Shown here one piece after another: positions 1-8,304 of a DNA stretch of 26,114 bases. Each line of letters begins with the position of its first letter. Within the stretch, counting starts at the first letter, position 1. The notes beneath the pieces are model-generated. The model worked only from the letters and a program-made list of their open reading frames with translations. It had not been told where the DNA came from and made no database searches. The stretch comes from Halobacteriales archaeon QS_5_70_15 (lineage in GTDB: Archaea > Halobacteriota > Halobacteria > Halobacteriales > Haloarculaceae): the NCBI GenBank assembly GCA_003022005.1, contig PXRQ01000030.1, forward strand, positions 1-26,114, given 5' to 3'. The translations under genes were made by a program, and so were the position numbers.

Positions 1-698
1 CGACCGCGCCGGTGTGGTCCACGGCGATGAGGCGGTCGGCGTCGCCGTCCAGGCTCAACCCCAGGTCGGCGCCCTGCTCGACCACGGCCGCGGCGACCAC
101 CTCGGGGTGGGTGGAGCCACACCCGACGTTGACCGTCTGTGCGTTCACGTCGGCGTGGATGGCGGTGACGTCGCAGCCGAGCCGGGCCAGCGCCGCCGAG
201 GCGATCTCGCTGGCGGCCCCGTCGGCGCAGTCCACGACCACCCGCAGCCCGGACGGATCCCCGTCGGCGGCGGCCACGAGATGGTCCACGTACGCCGCGA
301 CCGCGGCCGGCTGCGGCTGCGTGGTGCCGACCGCGGTGCCGGTGGGAGGCTGGTCGTGGGGGCGATCGAGCAGCTGCTCGACGCGTTGCTCGTCGGCATC
401 GTCGAGCTTGAACCCGTCGCGGCCAAAAACCTTGATGCCGTTGTCGGCCACGGGATTGTGGCTGGCCGAGATCACCGTGCCGACATCGGCGCCCAGCCAT
501 CCGGTGGCGTAGGCGACCCCGGGCGTGGGCAACACCCCCAACGGGACGACGTCGCCGCCCCCAGCGCAGAACCCCGCGGTCATCGCGGCCTGCAGCATCG
601 GGCTGGACGGGCGCGGGTCGCGGCCAATGGCCATGCGGGGGCGGACACTCGACATTGGCGACCCCGCGGACGCCATCAGTGCCGAACAGGCCCCCCAT
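1..698 (-). pseudogene. glmM: phosphoglucosamine mutase GlmM, partial and frame-disrupted
   Basis: GlmM converts glucosamine-6-phosphate to glucosamine-1-phosphate for UDP-GlcNAc and peptidoglycan synthesis. The start ATG is at 698, 24 bases after the rpsI stop, and opens with FGTDGVRGVAN, the family's N-terminal signature. The reading frame then breaks. The rest of the protein resumes in another frame with MAIGRDPRPSS (ATG at 634), so roughly 30 codons usually found between these motifs are missing. Downstream the frame is clean: LPTPGVAY, the active-site loop TVISASHNP (about 435-485) with the serine that becomes phosphorylated, and the metal loop DGDADR near position 40. The gene runs off the left edge, so the sugar- and phosphate-binding domains are not in the window. 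The rpsI-glmM order is typical of Actinobacteria. The break is either a true deletion or a consensus error; sequence alone cannot decide. Confidence 0.88.
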
Positions 699-722
699 CG
701 GCTCGCGTGCTGCGGGTGGCGG

Positions 723-1127
723 TTAACGCTTGCTGAACTGCGACGCCTTGCGCGCCTTCTTGAGCCCGTACTTCTTGCGCTCAACCTCGCGGTCGTCGCG
801 GGTCAGCAGCCCGGCCCGCTTCAGCGGAGGTCGCCACCCCGGCTCCTCGGTGCTCAGCGCCCGCGCCAACCCGTGGGCCACGGCGTCGGCCTGTCCGCTG
901 ACGCCGCCGCCGCGCACGGTGGCCACCACGTCGAACTCCCCGAGCGCCTCGGTCAACTCCAGAGGCCGACGCACCCGCGCCTGCATCGACGCCACCGGGA
1001 AGTACTCCGCCACGTCCCGGCCGTTGATCGTCATTCGGCCGGTGCCGCGCCGCAGCCACACCCGGGCCACCGACGACTTGCGCCGGCCAGTGTGCAGCCG
1101 CGGGGCAGTGGTGGGGACGTGGGTCAT
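723..1127 (-). CDS. rpsI: 30S ribosomal protein S9 (bacterial type)
   Basis: Small-subunit protein whose C-terminal tail reaches the ribosomal P site. The 134-residue product has the S9 N-terminal motif [13 protein letters not shown], the middle [19 protein letters not shown], and the invariant C-terminus [18 protein letters not shown]. The final Lys-Arg contacts P-site tRNA in known structures. I chose the ATG at 1127 over the earlier in-frame start at 1154 because it gives the usual family length and has GAGG a few bases upstream. It lies downstream of rplM as in nearly all bacteria, with a 31-base gap. The signatures are bacterial rather than archaeal S9, which matters because the right-hand 23 kb of this window is archaeal. 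Confidence 0.95.
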   Translation of the reverse strand: MTHVPTTAPRLHTGRRKSSVARVWLRRGTGRMTINGRDVAEYFPVASMQARVRRPLELTEALGEFDVVATVRGGGVSGQADAVAHGLARALSTEEPGWRPPLKRAGLLTRDDREVERKKYGLKKARKASQFSKR

Positions 1128-1158
1128 GGCCAATCCTCGTAATCGCGTGGACAACGGG

Positions 1159-1590
1159 TCACGACAGCGGCAGCACCTGCGGCTGCTGGGCCTCGTGGGG
1201 ATGGTCGGGGCCGGGATACACCTTGAGCTTGCGCAGCTGCTGGCGGGCGAGCTTGTTCTTGGGCAGCATCCCGCGCACGGAGCGCTTGACGAGCTCGGCC
1301 GGGTCGTTCTCCAGCAGATCGGCGAAAGGAACCGACGTCAGACCGCCCGGATAGCCCGAGTGGCGATGGGCCATCATGTCACGACCCTTGTCGCCGGTGA
1401 GGCGGACCTCGCCGGCGTTGACCACGATCACGAAGTCGCCGCAGTCGATGTGGGGGGCGAACTCGGGCTTGTGCTTGCCGCGCAACACCGTGGCCACGCG
1501 GGTGGCCAGCCGCCCCAGCACCTGGTCGCGCGCGTCGACGACGTACCAGGCCCGGGTGATCTCGGCGGGTCGCGGCGAATACGTACGCAT
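1159..1590 (-). CDS. rplM: 50S ribosomal protein L13 (bacterial type)
   Basis: Early-assembly large-subunit protein of 143 residues. Motifs in order are [55 protein letters not shown], the HSGYPGG loop and the end region [23 protein letters not shown]. All are diagnostic of bacterial L13 at normal length. The start is the ATG at 1590 (MRTYSP); the open frame continues upstream only as a chance extension. RplM and rpsI form the standard two-gene ribosomal unit. The 145 bases before the start, up to the truA stop, probably hold their promoter, but I could not pick out a convincing -35/-10 pair. Confidence 0.96.
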   Translation of the reverse strand: MRTYSPRPAEITRAWYVVDARDQVLGRLATRVATVLRGKHKPEFAPHIDCGDFVIVVNAGEVRLTGDKGRDMMAHRHSGYPGGLTSVPFADLLENDPAELVKRSVRGMLPKNKLARQQLRKLKVYPGPDHPHEAQQPQVLPLS

Positions 1591-1735
1591 GGTTCGAGCC
1601 TGACAGCCGTCGGTGCACATACATGGAAGGCGGCGGGCCCGCTGGGGCCGAGCGCGCGAGAGCGCGCAGCGCCGCGTCACGGCGGGATACCGTAGGCCCG
1701 CACACCGCCGGCAGCAACCGCCCGGGGCCGGCGAG

Positions 1736-2515
1736 TCACGCGGGCGGGCGGGCGCTTGGGCCGAAACGGACCGCCAACAGCACCAGGGCGTGAGGCGGCG
1801 CGACGGCGCCGGCAACAGCGCGATCCTCGGCGTCGCGGACCTCGGCCATCCAGGTGGGCGGGCGCTGCCCGCGGCCCACGCGCAGCAGCGAGCCCACGAT
1901 CGAGCGCACCATTTGGTGGCAAAAGGCGGCGCCGTCGACATCGACGTCGATCAGCCCCCGCCACCGGCGACGCACCCGCAGCCGGTCCACGCGTCGCCAC
2001 AGGTGCTGCGTGCCGCGACGCCGGCAGAACGACGTGAAGTCATGCTCGCCGACGACGTGGGCGCCGGCGGCCTCCATGGCGTCGATGTCCAGCGCCGGCG
2101 GGCCGACGTGCCACACCGTGTGGCGTCGCAGCGGGCTCAGAGCCGCCGCGTCGCACAGGCGATAGCGGTAGCAACGCTGGGTGGCCGAGAACCGCGCATC
2201 GAACGAGCCCGGCACGCGGCGCACCCGCCAGACGGTGATGGCCGCGCCGCAGCGCGCATCCAGGGCGTGGCGAGCCGCCGAGGGGTCTGCCAGCAGCGCC
2301 CAGTCACCGGGCACATCGGCATGGACCACCTGATGCTCGGCGTGCACGCCCGCGTCGGTGCGCCCCGCTCCCACTGTCGCGACCGGCTGGCCACACAGCG
2401 TCGCCAGGGCCTGCTCCAGGCGGCCCTGAACCGTGGGCAGGCCCGGCTGGCGGGCGAAGCCGTGGAACGGGCCGCCGTCGTAGGCGACGTCGAGGCGCAG
2501 ACGGACCCGGCTCAG
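1736..2515 (-). CDS. truA: tRNA pseudouridine(38-40) synthase TruA
   Basis: TruA makes pseudouridine at positions 38, 39 and 40 of the tRNA anticodon arm. The catalytic aspartate sits in the motif [11 protein letters not shown] (about residues 52-62), and the N-terminus [19 protein letters not shown] matches the family. Other family blocks are [25 protein letters not shown] and [14 protein letters not shown]. No ATG, GTG or TTG precedes the first conserved strand. The best start is a CTG at 2515 that overlaps the rplQ stop as CTGA, giving 259 residues. Most relatives would have ATGA or GTGA there, so either CTG is used or one base is miscalled. It follows rplQ directly, as in Actinobacteria, and is presumably translationally coupled. 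Confidence 0.92.
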   Translation of the reverse strand: MSRVRLRLDVAYDGGPFHGFARQPGLPTVQGRLEQALATLCGQPVATVGAGRTDAGVHAEHQVVHADVPGDWALLADPSAARHALDARCGAAITVWRVRRVPGSFDARFSATQRCYRYRLCDAAALSPLRRHTVWHVGPPALDIDAMEAAGAHVVGEHDFTSFCRRRGTQHLWRRVDRLRVRRRWRGLIDVDVDGAAFCHQMVRSIVGSLLRVGRGQRPPTWMAEVRDAEDRAVAGAVAPPHALVLLAVRFGPSARPPA

Positions 2516-3257
2516 GACGCCGCGTCGCCGCCGCGGCCGCCGCCGGCGTCCTCGTCGCCGGCGTCACCGCCGCCGGCGTCATCGCCCGTGGCCGCTTCGG
2601 CCTCGTTGTCGCCGGCGCCATCGGTCTCTGCGCTGGTGTCGGCGTCGGCGGCCTCGTTGTCGCCGGCGCCGTCGGCCTCTGCGGTGGTGTCGGCGTCGGC
2701 AGCCTCCTGTGCGGCCAGCCGCCGCTCGATCTCGCCTGGGTCGAGGCCGGTGGGATCGGGCTCGGCCGCCCTGTCCTCGCGGCGGGCCCCGACGTCCTCG
2801 TCGGCCTCGCCCCCCACGGTCTCGCCGCGGTCCTCGGCGGCGGCCTCCTGCTCCTCGCGCTCGCGGGCGGAGTGCCCAGCGCCGCCGACCGCTCGTCGCG
2901 GGAGGCCTCGACGAGCTCGATCAGCGCCATGGGAGCGCGATCGCCCTTGCGCGAACCCGTCTTGAGCACTCGCGTGTAGCCTCCGTGGCGCCCGACAAAG
3001 GCCGGACCGACGTCGGCAAAGAGCTTGTGCACCACGTCGCGGTCCCGGATCACGCGGGTGACCTGGCGGCGCGCGTGCAAGTCACCACGCTTGGCAAAGG
3101 TCACCATCCGCTCAGCCAGTGGCTGTACCTGCTTGGCCTTGGGCAGCGTGGTCTGCACCCGGCCGTGGCGAAACAACTCGGTGGCCAGATTGCTTACGAT
3201 GCGGGAGTGATGGGACGCCGAGCCGCCGAAGTGCGGCCCTTTCTTGGGCTTGGGCAT
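2512..3257 (-). CDS. rplQ: 50S ribosomal protein L17 with acidic C-terminal extension, frame break in tail
   Basis: Large-subunit protein near the peptide exit tunnel. The conserved core (3257 down to about 2890) starts [18 protein letters not shown] and carries [44 protein letters not shown] and [19 protein letters not shown]. The start ATG at 3257 has AGGAG upstream. After ASRDERSAA the frame becomes Arg/Pro-rich nonsense, while a neighbouring frame reads a natural acidic tail ([15 protein letters not shown], then two Asp/Ala/Glu-rich repeats) ending in a TGA at 2514 that overlaps truA. The whole span is one base short of a multiple of three, consistent with a single missing base between about 2840 and 2890. 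Alanine/aspartate-rich L17 tails occur in Actinobacteria. The rpoA gene expected upstream is absent; archaeal DNA starts there instead. Confidence 0.9.
2530..2720 (-). repeat. Asp/Ala/Glu-rich coding repeat in the L17 tail
   Basis: Within the acidic tail two near-identical units of about 15 codons follow each other, both built around AD(A/T)D...AE(A/T)DGAGDNEA, and a third Gly/Asp/Ala-rich stretch follows. At the DNA level the plus strand shows the repeated block GTCGGCGTCGGC...CCTCGTTGTCGCCGGCGCC near 2605-2700. Such repeats can change in length by slippage, and the nearby frame break may be related. Confidence 0.7.
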
Positions 3258-4074
3258 GGTGGCTCGTCTCCTGGGTCGCCACGGGGGTCAGGGCGGCGTC
3301 GCGGGTCTCCGCCACGTCGTGGGTCCGGATCACGTGCGCCCCCCGCTCGACGGCCATCGAGGTGGCCGCGAGCGAGACGGGGAGCGCCTCCTCGGTCTCC
3401 CGGTCGGCGATCTCCCGCAGGAAGTTCTTCCGGTTGATCGAGACCAGCATCGGCCGGCCGTAGGCGCGGAACTCCCGGAGCCGGCGGAACGTCTCGCGGT
3501 CGTCCTCGAGGGTCTTCGCCTCCGACCAGCCGCCGAACGCCGGGTCGACGATGGTCTTCTCGGTGAAGCCGTTGAGCGAGAGCGCCTCGTAGATGTCGTC
3601 CGGGTCCTCGACGGCGCCCGGCCGTTCGAGGTCCGGCGGCGAGGCCATCTTGGCGACGGCGACGTCGTAGTCGGCACAGACGCGGGGCATCTCCGGGTCG
3701 GCGAACCCACAGATGTCGTTGACCATGTCGAAACCGGCGTCGAGGGCCGCCTCCGCGACCTCGTGGTAGCGGGTCTCGATGGAGAAGACGGCGTCGCCCG
3801 AGACGGACTCGATGGTCTCGACCGCGGTGTCCAGCCGGTCGAGCTCGCCCTCGGCGGGGAGCACCTCGAACCGCTTGTTCCCCGATTCGAGCCCGACGTC
3901 GACGATGTCGGCGCCCTCGCCGATGAGCCGCTCGTCGACGTACGCGGCGGCATCCGAGGGGTCGTCGAAGACGCTCGGCTTGTAGGGGGACTCCTTCGAG
4001 ACGTTCAGGACGCCCATGATCCGCGGCGGGTGGTCGTCGCCGATTCCCAGGCCCGCGGCGTCGACGGTTCGCAT
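3112..4074 (-). CDS. folP: dihydropteroate synthase-like protein (haloarchaeal), 3' end lost at the junction
   Basis: Pterin-binding TIM-barrel protein expected to join a dihydropterin diphosphate to p-aminobenzoate. Conserved blocks in order are [18 protein letters not shown] (loop 1), [45 protein letters not shown] and HVIRTHDV, the last matching the usual closing (R)xHDV motif. The start is the ATG at 4074, with a TATA-like ATACTTG about 30 bases upstream. Genuine archaeal sequence stops near 3289. The open frame continues to 3112 only by reading rplQ out of frame, so the last 55-60 codons are artefactual and the native C-terminus is absent. The gene is divergent from the unknown gene at 4227. 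Loop residues differ from bacterial FolP (KES for PDS, LES for GES), as expected for the haloarchaeal type. Confidence 0.85.
   Translation of the reverse strand: MRTVDAAGLGIGDDHPPRIMGVLNVSKESPYKPSVFDDPSDAAAYVDERLIGEGADIVDVGLESGNKRFEVLPAEGELDRLDTAVETIESVSGDAVFSIETRYHEVAEAALDAGFDMVNDICGFADPEMPRVCADYDVAVAKMASPPDLERPGAVEDPDDIYEALSLNGFTEKTIVDPAFGGWSEAKTLEDDRETFRRLREFRAYGRPMLVSINRKNFLREIADRETEEALPVSLAATSMAVERGAHVIRTHDVAETRDAALTPVATQETSHHAQAQERAALRRLGVPSLPHRKQSGHRVVSPRPGADHAAQGQAGTATG
3258..3289. other. junction between bacterial and archaeal sequence
   Basis: Reading the minus strand, the archaeal folP-like protein is well conserved up to [12 protein letters not shown] (codons ending about 3289). 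Its frame then runs into residues unrelated to that family. By 3273 the sequence is already the ribosome binding site and start of bacterial rplQ (ATG at 3257). No insertion sequence, tRNA, integrase or repeat is visible at the join. Confidence 0.85.
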
Positions 4075-4194
4075 ACCGACGGTAGGGACCGGAGCCCACA
4101 AGTATGGGCCGGTCCCGGCATGCGGGGCGGAGGTCGTTCCGACCGCTGGACGGGACGCCGACGGCACCGGTCCGGGGCTCGCGTCCGACACGCG

Positions 4195-4208
4195 CCGCTT
4201 TTCACCCC
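4195..4208 (+). promoter_or_regulatory. leaderless-type archaeal promoter element
   Basis: CCGCTTTTCACCC is centred about 27 bases before the ATG at 4227. The same CGCTTTT-(G/C)CC block lies at the same distance before trmJ (4979-4988) and, on the minus strand, before gatE (7711-7720). This fits a TATA-like box with transcription starting at or next to the start codon. Confidence 0.55.
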
Positions 4209-4226
4209 CGGCACGGTAGTCGGCGC

Positions 4227-4751
4227 ATGGGCAAGGTCAGTATCGCGCTGCGGGGGTGGCGCTTCGACGAGGAGGAGGTGTTCGACGAGTCGGGCGAGCT
4301 CCGACCGCTCGGCGGGCTCCCCGAGGAGACGCGCCAGCGGCTCGTCCGGCTGACGGTCGTCGCCGGCCAGCCCTGCGACGCCTGCTGGCTGGTCCACGGC
4401 GACGAGAACATCGACCAGTGCCGGGTCGCTCGGGTGGTCTACGGCGAACCGCTCGACGAGGTCGTCCTCTGTGACCCCCACGAGCGGGACTTCCTCTACT
4501 GGTTCCGCGAGGCCGGCGGGAGCGACCTCGTCGGCTCGCCGGAGTTCAAGGACCGCTTTCACGAGTGGTTCGCCGACGGGAACCGAGCTTCCGAGGGGTA
4601 CGCCGGGGTCGAGCACGTCGACACCGACCCCGACACGGTGCCACAGCCCGACCCCGGCGTGGAGATGCCGTCGCTGGAGGCGGAGATCGAGGAGCTGGAC
4701 GACGAGGAGCTGGACGAGCTCGGCGTCGCTCTCGACGATCTCGACGTCTGA
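4227..4751 (+). CDS. conserved haloarchaeal protein of unknown function with Cys/His motif
   Basis: A 174-residue acidic protein whose family I do not recognise by name. Visible features are a CDAC pair (C50, C53) with H57 close by, a further C65, and a second CDPH cluster (C82, H85). The arrangement could bind zinc or iron, though no known fold is clear. The C-terminal third is strongly acidic ([15 protein letters not shown]...) and probably disordered, typical of halophile proteins. There is no signal peptide or membrane segment, so it is likely cytoplasmic. The start at 4227 is supported by the promoter-like CTTTTC 27 bases upstream. It is divergent from folP and followed by a 258-base gap before trmJ. 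Confidence 0.75.
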   Translation: MGKVSIALRGWRFDEEEVFDESGELRPLGGLPEETRQRLVRLTVVAGQPCDACWLVHGDENIDQCRVARVVYGEPLDEVVLCDPHERDFLYWFREAGGSDLVGSPEFKDRFHEWFADGNRASEGYAGVEHVDTDPDTVPQPDPGVEMPSLEAEIEELDDEELDELGVALDDLDV

Positions 4752-5009
4752 GTGGCCGGGTTCCGACGGGCGTAGCTTCTTGTACCCGGACGGGACCACC
4801 CGCCCGCGTGACCTGAGAGCCGCCCGGGCCGGCTCGCGGGAGCGCGGTGGCACCGGTCCGTGGGTTGCGAGGTGCGAGCACCTCGGAAACGCGAGCGGGG
4901 AGCGTAGCGACCCCGCGAGCTGCGAGGCGCGAGCGACGCGAGGCGCCACCGCCTGCACGCCCTGGTTACGGAGCGCGCCGCTTTTGCCCTCGCTCCGGCT
5001 ACGGCCGGC
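4752..5009. repeat. GC-rich intergenic region with short palindromes before trmJ
   Basis: No gene is seen. It holds the near-perfect palindrome AGGTGC-GA-GCACCT (4870-4883), a hairpin GCGGGG-N10-CCCCGC (4895-4916) and several GCGAGCG-like words, a style common between haloarchaeal genes. The last 32 bases carry the likely trmJ promoter (CGCTTTTGCCC, 4979-4989), 27 bases before its ATG. One hairpin could act in termination of the upstream gene, but no T-run follows. Confidence 0.5.
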
Positions 5010-5774
5010 ATGGTCGGCTCCGTCGCCGTGGCAGTCGTGGACGCCGAGACGCCGGGGAACGTCGGCACCATCGCCCGGGCGATGAAGAACTTCGGCGTCG
5101 AGGACCTCTACCTGGTGGACCCGCCGGAACTCGACCCGGCGGGTGAGGCCTACGGGTTCGCCGGCCACGCCCGCGAGGACGTCCTCCCGAACGCCCGCGA
5201 GGTCGACTTCGGCTATCTCGTCGAGAACTTCCACACAGTCGGCTGCACGGCCGTCACCAACGAGGACGAGACCAACCACGTCCGCTATCCGTTCCGCATC
5301 CCCCGAGAGCTCGCCGACTCGCTCCGCGGGATCGGGGCGGACACCTGTCTCGTCTTCGGCCGCGAGCGGGTCGGACTGACGAACGAGGAGCTCGCCCGGC
5401 TGGACGAGGTCTGCTCGGTGCCGGCGAGCGCCGAGTACCCGGTACTGAACCTCGGTCAGGCCGCGACGGTCGTTCTCTACGAGCTCCGCGGGCTCACCCT
5501 CGACGGGACCCAGCATCCCGACTCGGTCCACGACCGGGCCGCCGAGCACGAGATCGAGGGGCTCCACGAGGAGTTCGAGCGATTCCTCGAGCGAATCGAC
5601 CATCCGGCCGGCAAGCGGGCGAAGACGGCCCGGATGTTCCGGCGGGTGCTCGGCCGCGCCCACCCGACGGGACGGGAGGCGAGCACGTTCCGCGGACTGC
5701 TCCGGCGTGCCTCCGACCTCCTGGAGCACCCCGAGCGACTCCTCGAGGCCGACCCGGAGCGGGACGAGGAGTAG
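5010..5774 (+). CDS. trmJ: tRNA 2'-O-methyltransferase, TrmJ/SPOUT family
   Basis: A SPOUT-class RNA methyltransferase of 254 residues, expected to methylate the 2'-OH of tRNA nucleotide 32 using S-adenosylmethionine. The three knot motifs are present: ETPGNVGTIARAMKNFG (about residues 13-29), LVFGRERVGLTNEEL (about 114-128) and PVLNLGQAATVVLYEL (about 145-160). The last two form the deep trefoil knot and cofactor pocket. A helical C-terminal extension with KRAKTARMFRRVLGRA follows, as in archaeal and bacterial TrmJ. The start at 5010 is supported by the CTTTTG box 27 bases upstream. It is convergent with gatE, whose stop lies 11 bases away. Archaeal TrmJ can differ in base specificity, so the exact nucleotide is inferred. 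Confidence 0.92.
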   Translation: MVGSVAVAVVDAETPGNVGTIARAMKNFGVEDLYLVDPPELDPAGEAYGFAGHAREDVLPNAREVDFGYLVENFHTVGCTAVTNEDETNHVRYPFRIPRELADSLRGIGADTCLVFGRERVGLTNEELARLDEVCSVPASAEYPVLNLGQAATVVLYELRGLTLDGTQHPDSVHDRAAEHEIEGLHEEFERFLERIDHPAGKRAKTARMFRRVLGRAHPTGREASTFRGLLRRASDLLEHPERLLEADPERDEE

Positions 5775-5785
5775 CGCCCGCCGGG

Positions 5786-7687
5786 TCAGCTCCGCTTGCC
5801 GATCTCCTCGCGGAGCACGTCGCTGACGACCCCGCCGTCGGCCTTCCCGCGGAGCGCGCCCATTGCCTCGCCCATCAGCGCCGAGAACGCGCCCATCCCC
5901 TCGGCCTCGACCTGGTCGGCGTTCCGCTCGACCACCTCGACGACGGCCTCGCGGACCTCATCCTCGCCCACACCGGCGAGGCCGGCCTCCTCGACCGCCG
6001 TGTCCGCGTCCAGCTCCGGGTCTTCGGCGAGAACCGTCAGCACCTCGCCGACCCCTTCCTTCGCGAGATCGTCCTCGGTGACAAGCGAGAGCACGTCGAG
6101 CAACTGTTCGGCGGAGAGTCCCTCGACGGGGACGTCGTCGCGCCGGAGTTCGGTCAGCGTCGACTCTAGCGTGCCGGCCGCGAGCGTGGGGTCGACGCCC
6201 CGTTCGACGGCCGCCTCGAACACCGGCATCCGGCGCCCGTAGGCCACCTGCTCTGCGAGGCCAGCGTCGAGTCCGTACTCGTCCCGGTAGCGCTCGACCT
6301 TCTCGGTGAGGAGTTCGGGGGTCTCGACCTCCGTCGGGTCGGGTTCCACGGGGGGGACGTCGGTCTCGGGATACATCCGCGCCGCGCCGGGGAGCGGCCG
6401 GAGATACCGGGACGTACCGTCCTCGTTCGCCCCGCGGGTCTCCTCGGGCACCCCCTCGATGGCCGCCCGTGCGCGCTCGGCGACCGCCTCGATCGACTGC
6501 TCGGCCACCTCGCCGGCGGCGGCTACGATCGCCACCGCGTCGCCCTCGCCGGCACCGATGGCGGCCTCCAGGTCCGCCACCTCCTCTGCGGTGACGCCGT
6601 AGGCCGGCAGTTCGTCCGTGTGGAAGATCCCCCCGGCGCCGTGGCGCTTCGCGTGATCCGAGAGCTCGGTCCCGAGGCGACGGTCGGGCTGTATCTCCGC
6701 GCCGACGAGCCCCTCGAAGCCGTAGAGGGGAACGGCCATCACGGTCGAGGCCGAGGCGATGACGCCGCTGTCGGTGTCCGCGAAGACCTCGGTCACCTCC
6801 TGCGGGTCGCCCACGGAGGCGTCGCGGTCACCGAGTTCCTCGGCGATCTCCAGCAGTCGGACCTGGCGGTGGACCTCCATACGGACGAGGTCCTCGATCT
6901 CGTCGAGCGCCTGGACCCCCTTCATCTCGATACGGGCGCCCTCGGCGATGGAGACGTTGACGTCCTGGCGGATCGTCCCGAGCCCGCGCTTGACCCGTCC
7001 CGTCGAGCGGAGGAGCATTCCGATGCGCTCTGCGGCCTCGCGGGCCTGTTCCGGCGAGCGGATGTCCGGTCCAGTACCGATCTCCACGAGCGGGATGCCG
7101 AGCCGGTCGAGGCCGTAGCGGACGCCCTCGTCGGTCTCCTCGATGCGGGCGGCCGACTCCTCCTCGAGCAGCATGTCGGACACGGAGACGGGGCCGTCGC
7201 TCGTCTCGACCTCGCCGTCGGTGGCGACGAGCGTCGATCGCTGGAACCCCGAGGTGTTCGAGCCGTCGACGACGATCTTCCGCATGACGTGGGCCCGGTC
7301 GACCACCTCCATGTCGAGCAGCTTGGCGATCTCCAGCGTGACCTCCAGCGCCTCGCGATCGAGACGGTGTGGCGGTTCGTCGTCCTCCTCGACCAGGCAC
7401 GTGGAGTCGAACGCGAGGTACTCGAACTCGCGGTCGACCAGTGACTCCTCGAGTGCGGCCTCGTCCAGTTCGCCGAGTTCGCTCTTGGTGGGATGCAGGT
7501 AGCGGGTGAACGACCGGACCGACGCCTCCGGGTCGCGTCGCTCGGTCGGACAGCCACAGAACAGCTTGCTCGCGGTGTCGAGCTGCTGGTGGATCTCCAG
7601 CCCGGCGACCAGGCCCAGGTCGGCGTAGTCGTAGCCGCGCTCGGCCGGGTCCGCCGGTGCCGCGACGTCGGGGTCCGTGGAGCTCAT
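5786..7687 (-). CDS. gatE: Glu-tRNA(Gln) amidotransferase subunit E
   Basis: GatE is the archaea-specific subunit that, with GatD, converts Glu-tRNA(Gln) to Gln-tRNA(Gln). The 633-residue product opens with LVAGLEIHQQLDTASKLFCGCPT, the GatB/GatE cradle signature. It continues with VDGSNTSGFQRSTLVA, YGLDRLGIPLVEIGTGPD and IRQDVNVSI of the catalytic cradle. An inserted AspRS-like domain follows around FADTDSGVIASAS to IFHTDELPAYGVT, then the cradle end YPETDVPPVEPD. A helical YqeY-like tail closes it with FSALMGEAMGALRGKADGGVVSDVLREEI. Length and domain order match full-length haloarchaeal GatE. ATG 7687 was chosen because the open frame upstream would overlap rps8e, and an AAAAG (TATA-like on the minus strand) lies 27 bases upstream. 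Its presence alone marks this DNA as archaeal. Confidence 0.97.
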   Translation of the reverse strand: MSSTDPDVAAPADPAERGYDYADLGLVAGLEIHQQLDTASKLFCGCPTERRDPEASVRSFTRYLHPTKSELGELDEAALEESLVDREFEYLAFDSTCLVEEDDEPPHRLDREALEVTLEIAKLLDMEVVDRAHVMRKIVVDGSNTSGFQRSTLVATDGEVETSDGPVSVSDMLLEEESAARIEETDEGVRYGLDRLGIPLVEIGTGPDIRSPEQAREAAERIGMLLRSTGRVKRGLGTIRQDVNVSIAEGARIEMKGVQALDEIEDLVRMEVHRQVRLLEIAEELGDRDASVGDPQEVTEVFADTDSGVIASASTVMAVPLYGFEGLVGAEIQPDRRLGTELSDHAKRHGAGGIFHTDELPAYGVTAEEVADLEAAIGAGEGDAVAIVAAAGEVAEQSIEAVAERARAAIEGVPEETRGANEDGTSRYLRPLPGAARMYPETDVPPVEPDPTEVETPELLTEKVERYRDEYGLDAGLAEQVAYGRRMPVFEAAVERGVDPTLAAGTLESTLTELRRDDVPVEGLSAEQLLDVLSLVTEDDLAKEGVGEVLTVLAEDPELDADTAVEEAGLAGVGEDEVREAVVEVVERNADQVEAEGMGAFSALMGEAMGALRGKADGGVVSDVLREEIGKRS

Positions 7688-7740
7688 TACTCGCGGTGGG
7701 TCGGGCAGGAGGCAAAAGCGCTCCGCCTCCGGCGAGGTCG

Positions 7741-8112
7741 CTACTCGACGAGAACCGCGTTGACCTGGCCGTCCTGGCCGGGGCGCGAGGTGACTCGCGC
7801 GCGGCCCTCGGAGGTGTCGACGACCGCGCCGCGGGTGACGATGTTCCGGCGCACGTAGTTCGGGTTGGCGTCGTTCTCGACGACGTTCTCGATGGTCGCG
7901 GTGACCACCTCCCCGCCCGTCGCGACGTTCGCGACGTCGGTCTGGAGCGCGCGGGTCTTCGTGTTGCCGCCGCGGGTCTCGACCGTCTTCAGCCTGACTT
8001 CGCCGACCCGGGTCTCCGTCGGCGAACTGCCGAGCTCGGACTTGCGCTTCTTCCTGACGTTCCGTCGTCGACCGCCGGTCCGCTTCGTCCCCGAGCGTGC
8101 GTGGCTCTTCAT
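7741..8112 (-). CDS. rps8e: 30S ribosomal protein S8e
   Basis: A ribosomal protein found only in Archaea and Eukarya. The 123-residue product carries GTKRTGGRRRNVRKKRKSELGSSPTETRVG at its N-terminus, the classic S8e KRTGG/KR-rich signature. The end is NPNYVRRNIVTRGAVVDTSEGRARVTSRPGQDGQVNAVLVE. The start ATG at 8112 is supported by family alignment; the longer open frame to 8208 is a chance extension. A TTCAATCG (TATA-like on the minus strand) lies about 27 bases upstream. It is followed 54 bases later by gatE, which appears to have its own promoter. With gatE it proves the archaeal identity of this side of the contig. Confidence 0.96.
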   Translation of the reverse strand: MKSHARSGTKRTGGRRRNVRKKRKSELGSSPTETRVGEVRLKTVETRGGNTKTRALQTDVANVATGGEVVTATIENVVENDANPNYVRRNIVTRGAVVDTSEGRARVTSRPGQDGQVNAVLVE

Positions 8113-8290
8113 ACCCCACAGGGGGACGCTCGTGGCCTTCAATCGTTCGACTCCCGCTCGGGCGGCGACGGACCCGTACCCGCGACGTTGTGACGGTCCG
8201 CTCACCACCGGGTTCGGTACACTCGGACACCCCGCTACTCGTCACGCCGGTACCCCGCGACGCGCTCGACGCCGCGGCGAATGGGAAACC

Positions 8291-8304
8291 CAAATTATTT
8301 ATTT
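8291..8304 (+). promoter_or_regulatory. TATA box of the multicopper oxidase cluster
   Basis: AAATTATTTATTT is the only strongly AT-rich block in the region, in very GC-rich surroundings. Its centre (about 8299) is 27 bases before the ATG at 8326, the distance seen for other archaeal genes in this window, placing transcription start at or beside that ATG. Confidence 0.65.

Noticed and set aside
3112..3257. A natural fusion of folP with downstream sequence
   Set aside because: These codons are rplQ read out of frame past the archaeal/bacterial joint.
4870..4916. Palindromes before trmJ as an attenuator or riboswitch
   Set aside because: Short GC palindromes are common between haloarchaeal genes, and the promoter lies after them, so they are unlikely to be in the trmJ mRNA.
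7688..8293. N-terminal extension of GatE to a start at 8293
   Set aside because: It would overlap the whole S8e gene on the same strand, and family alignment begins at 7687.
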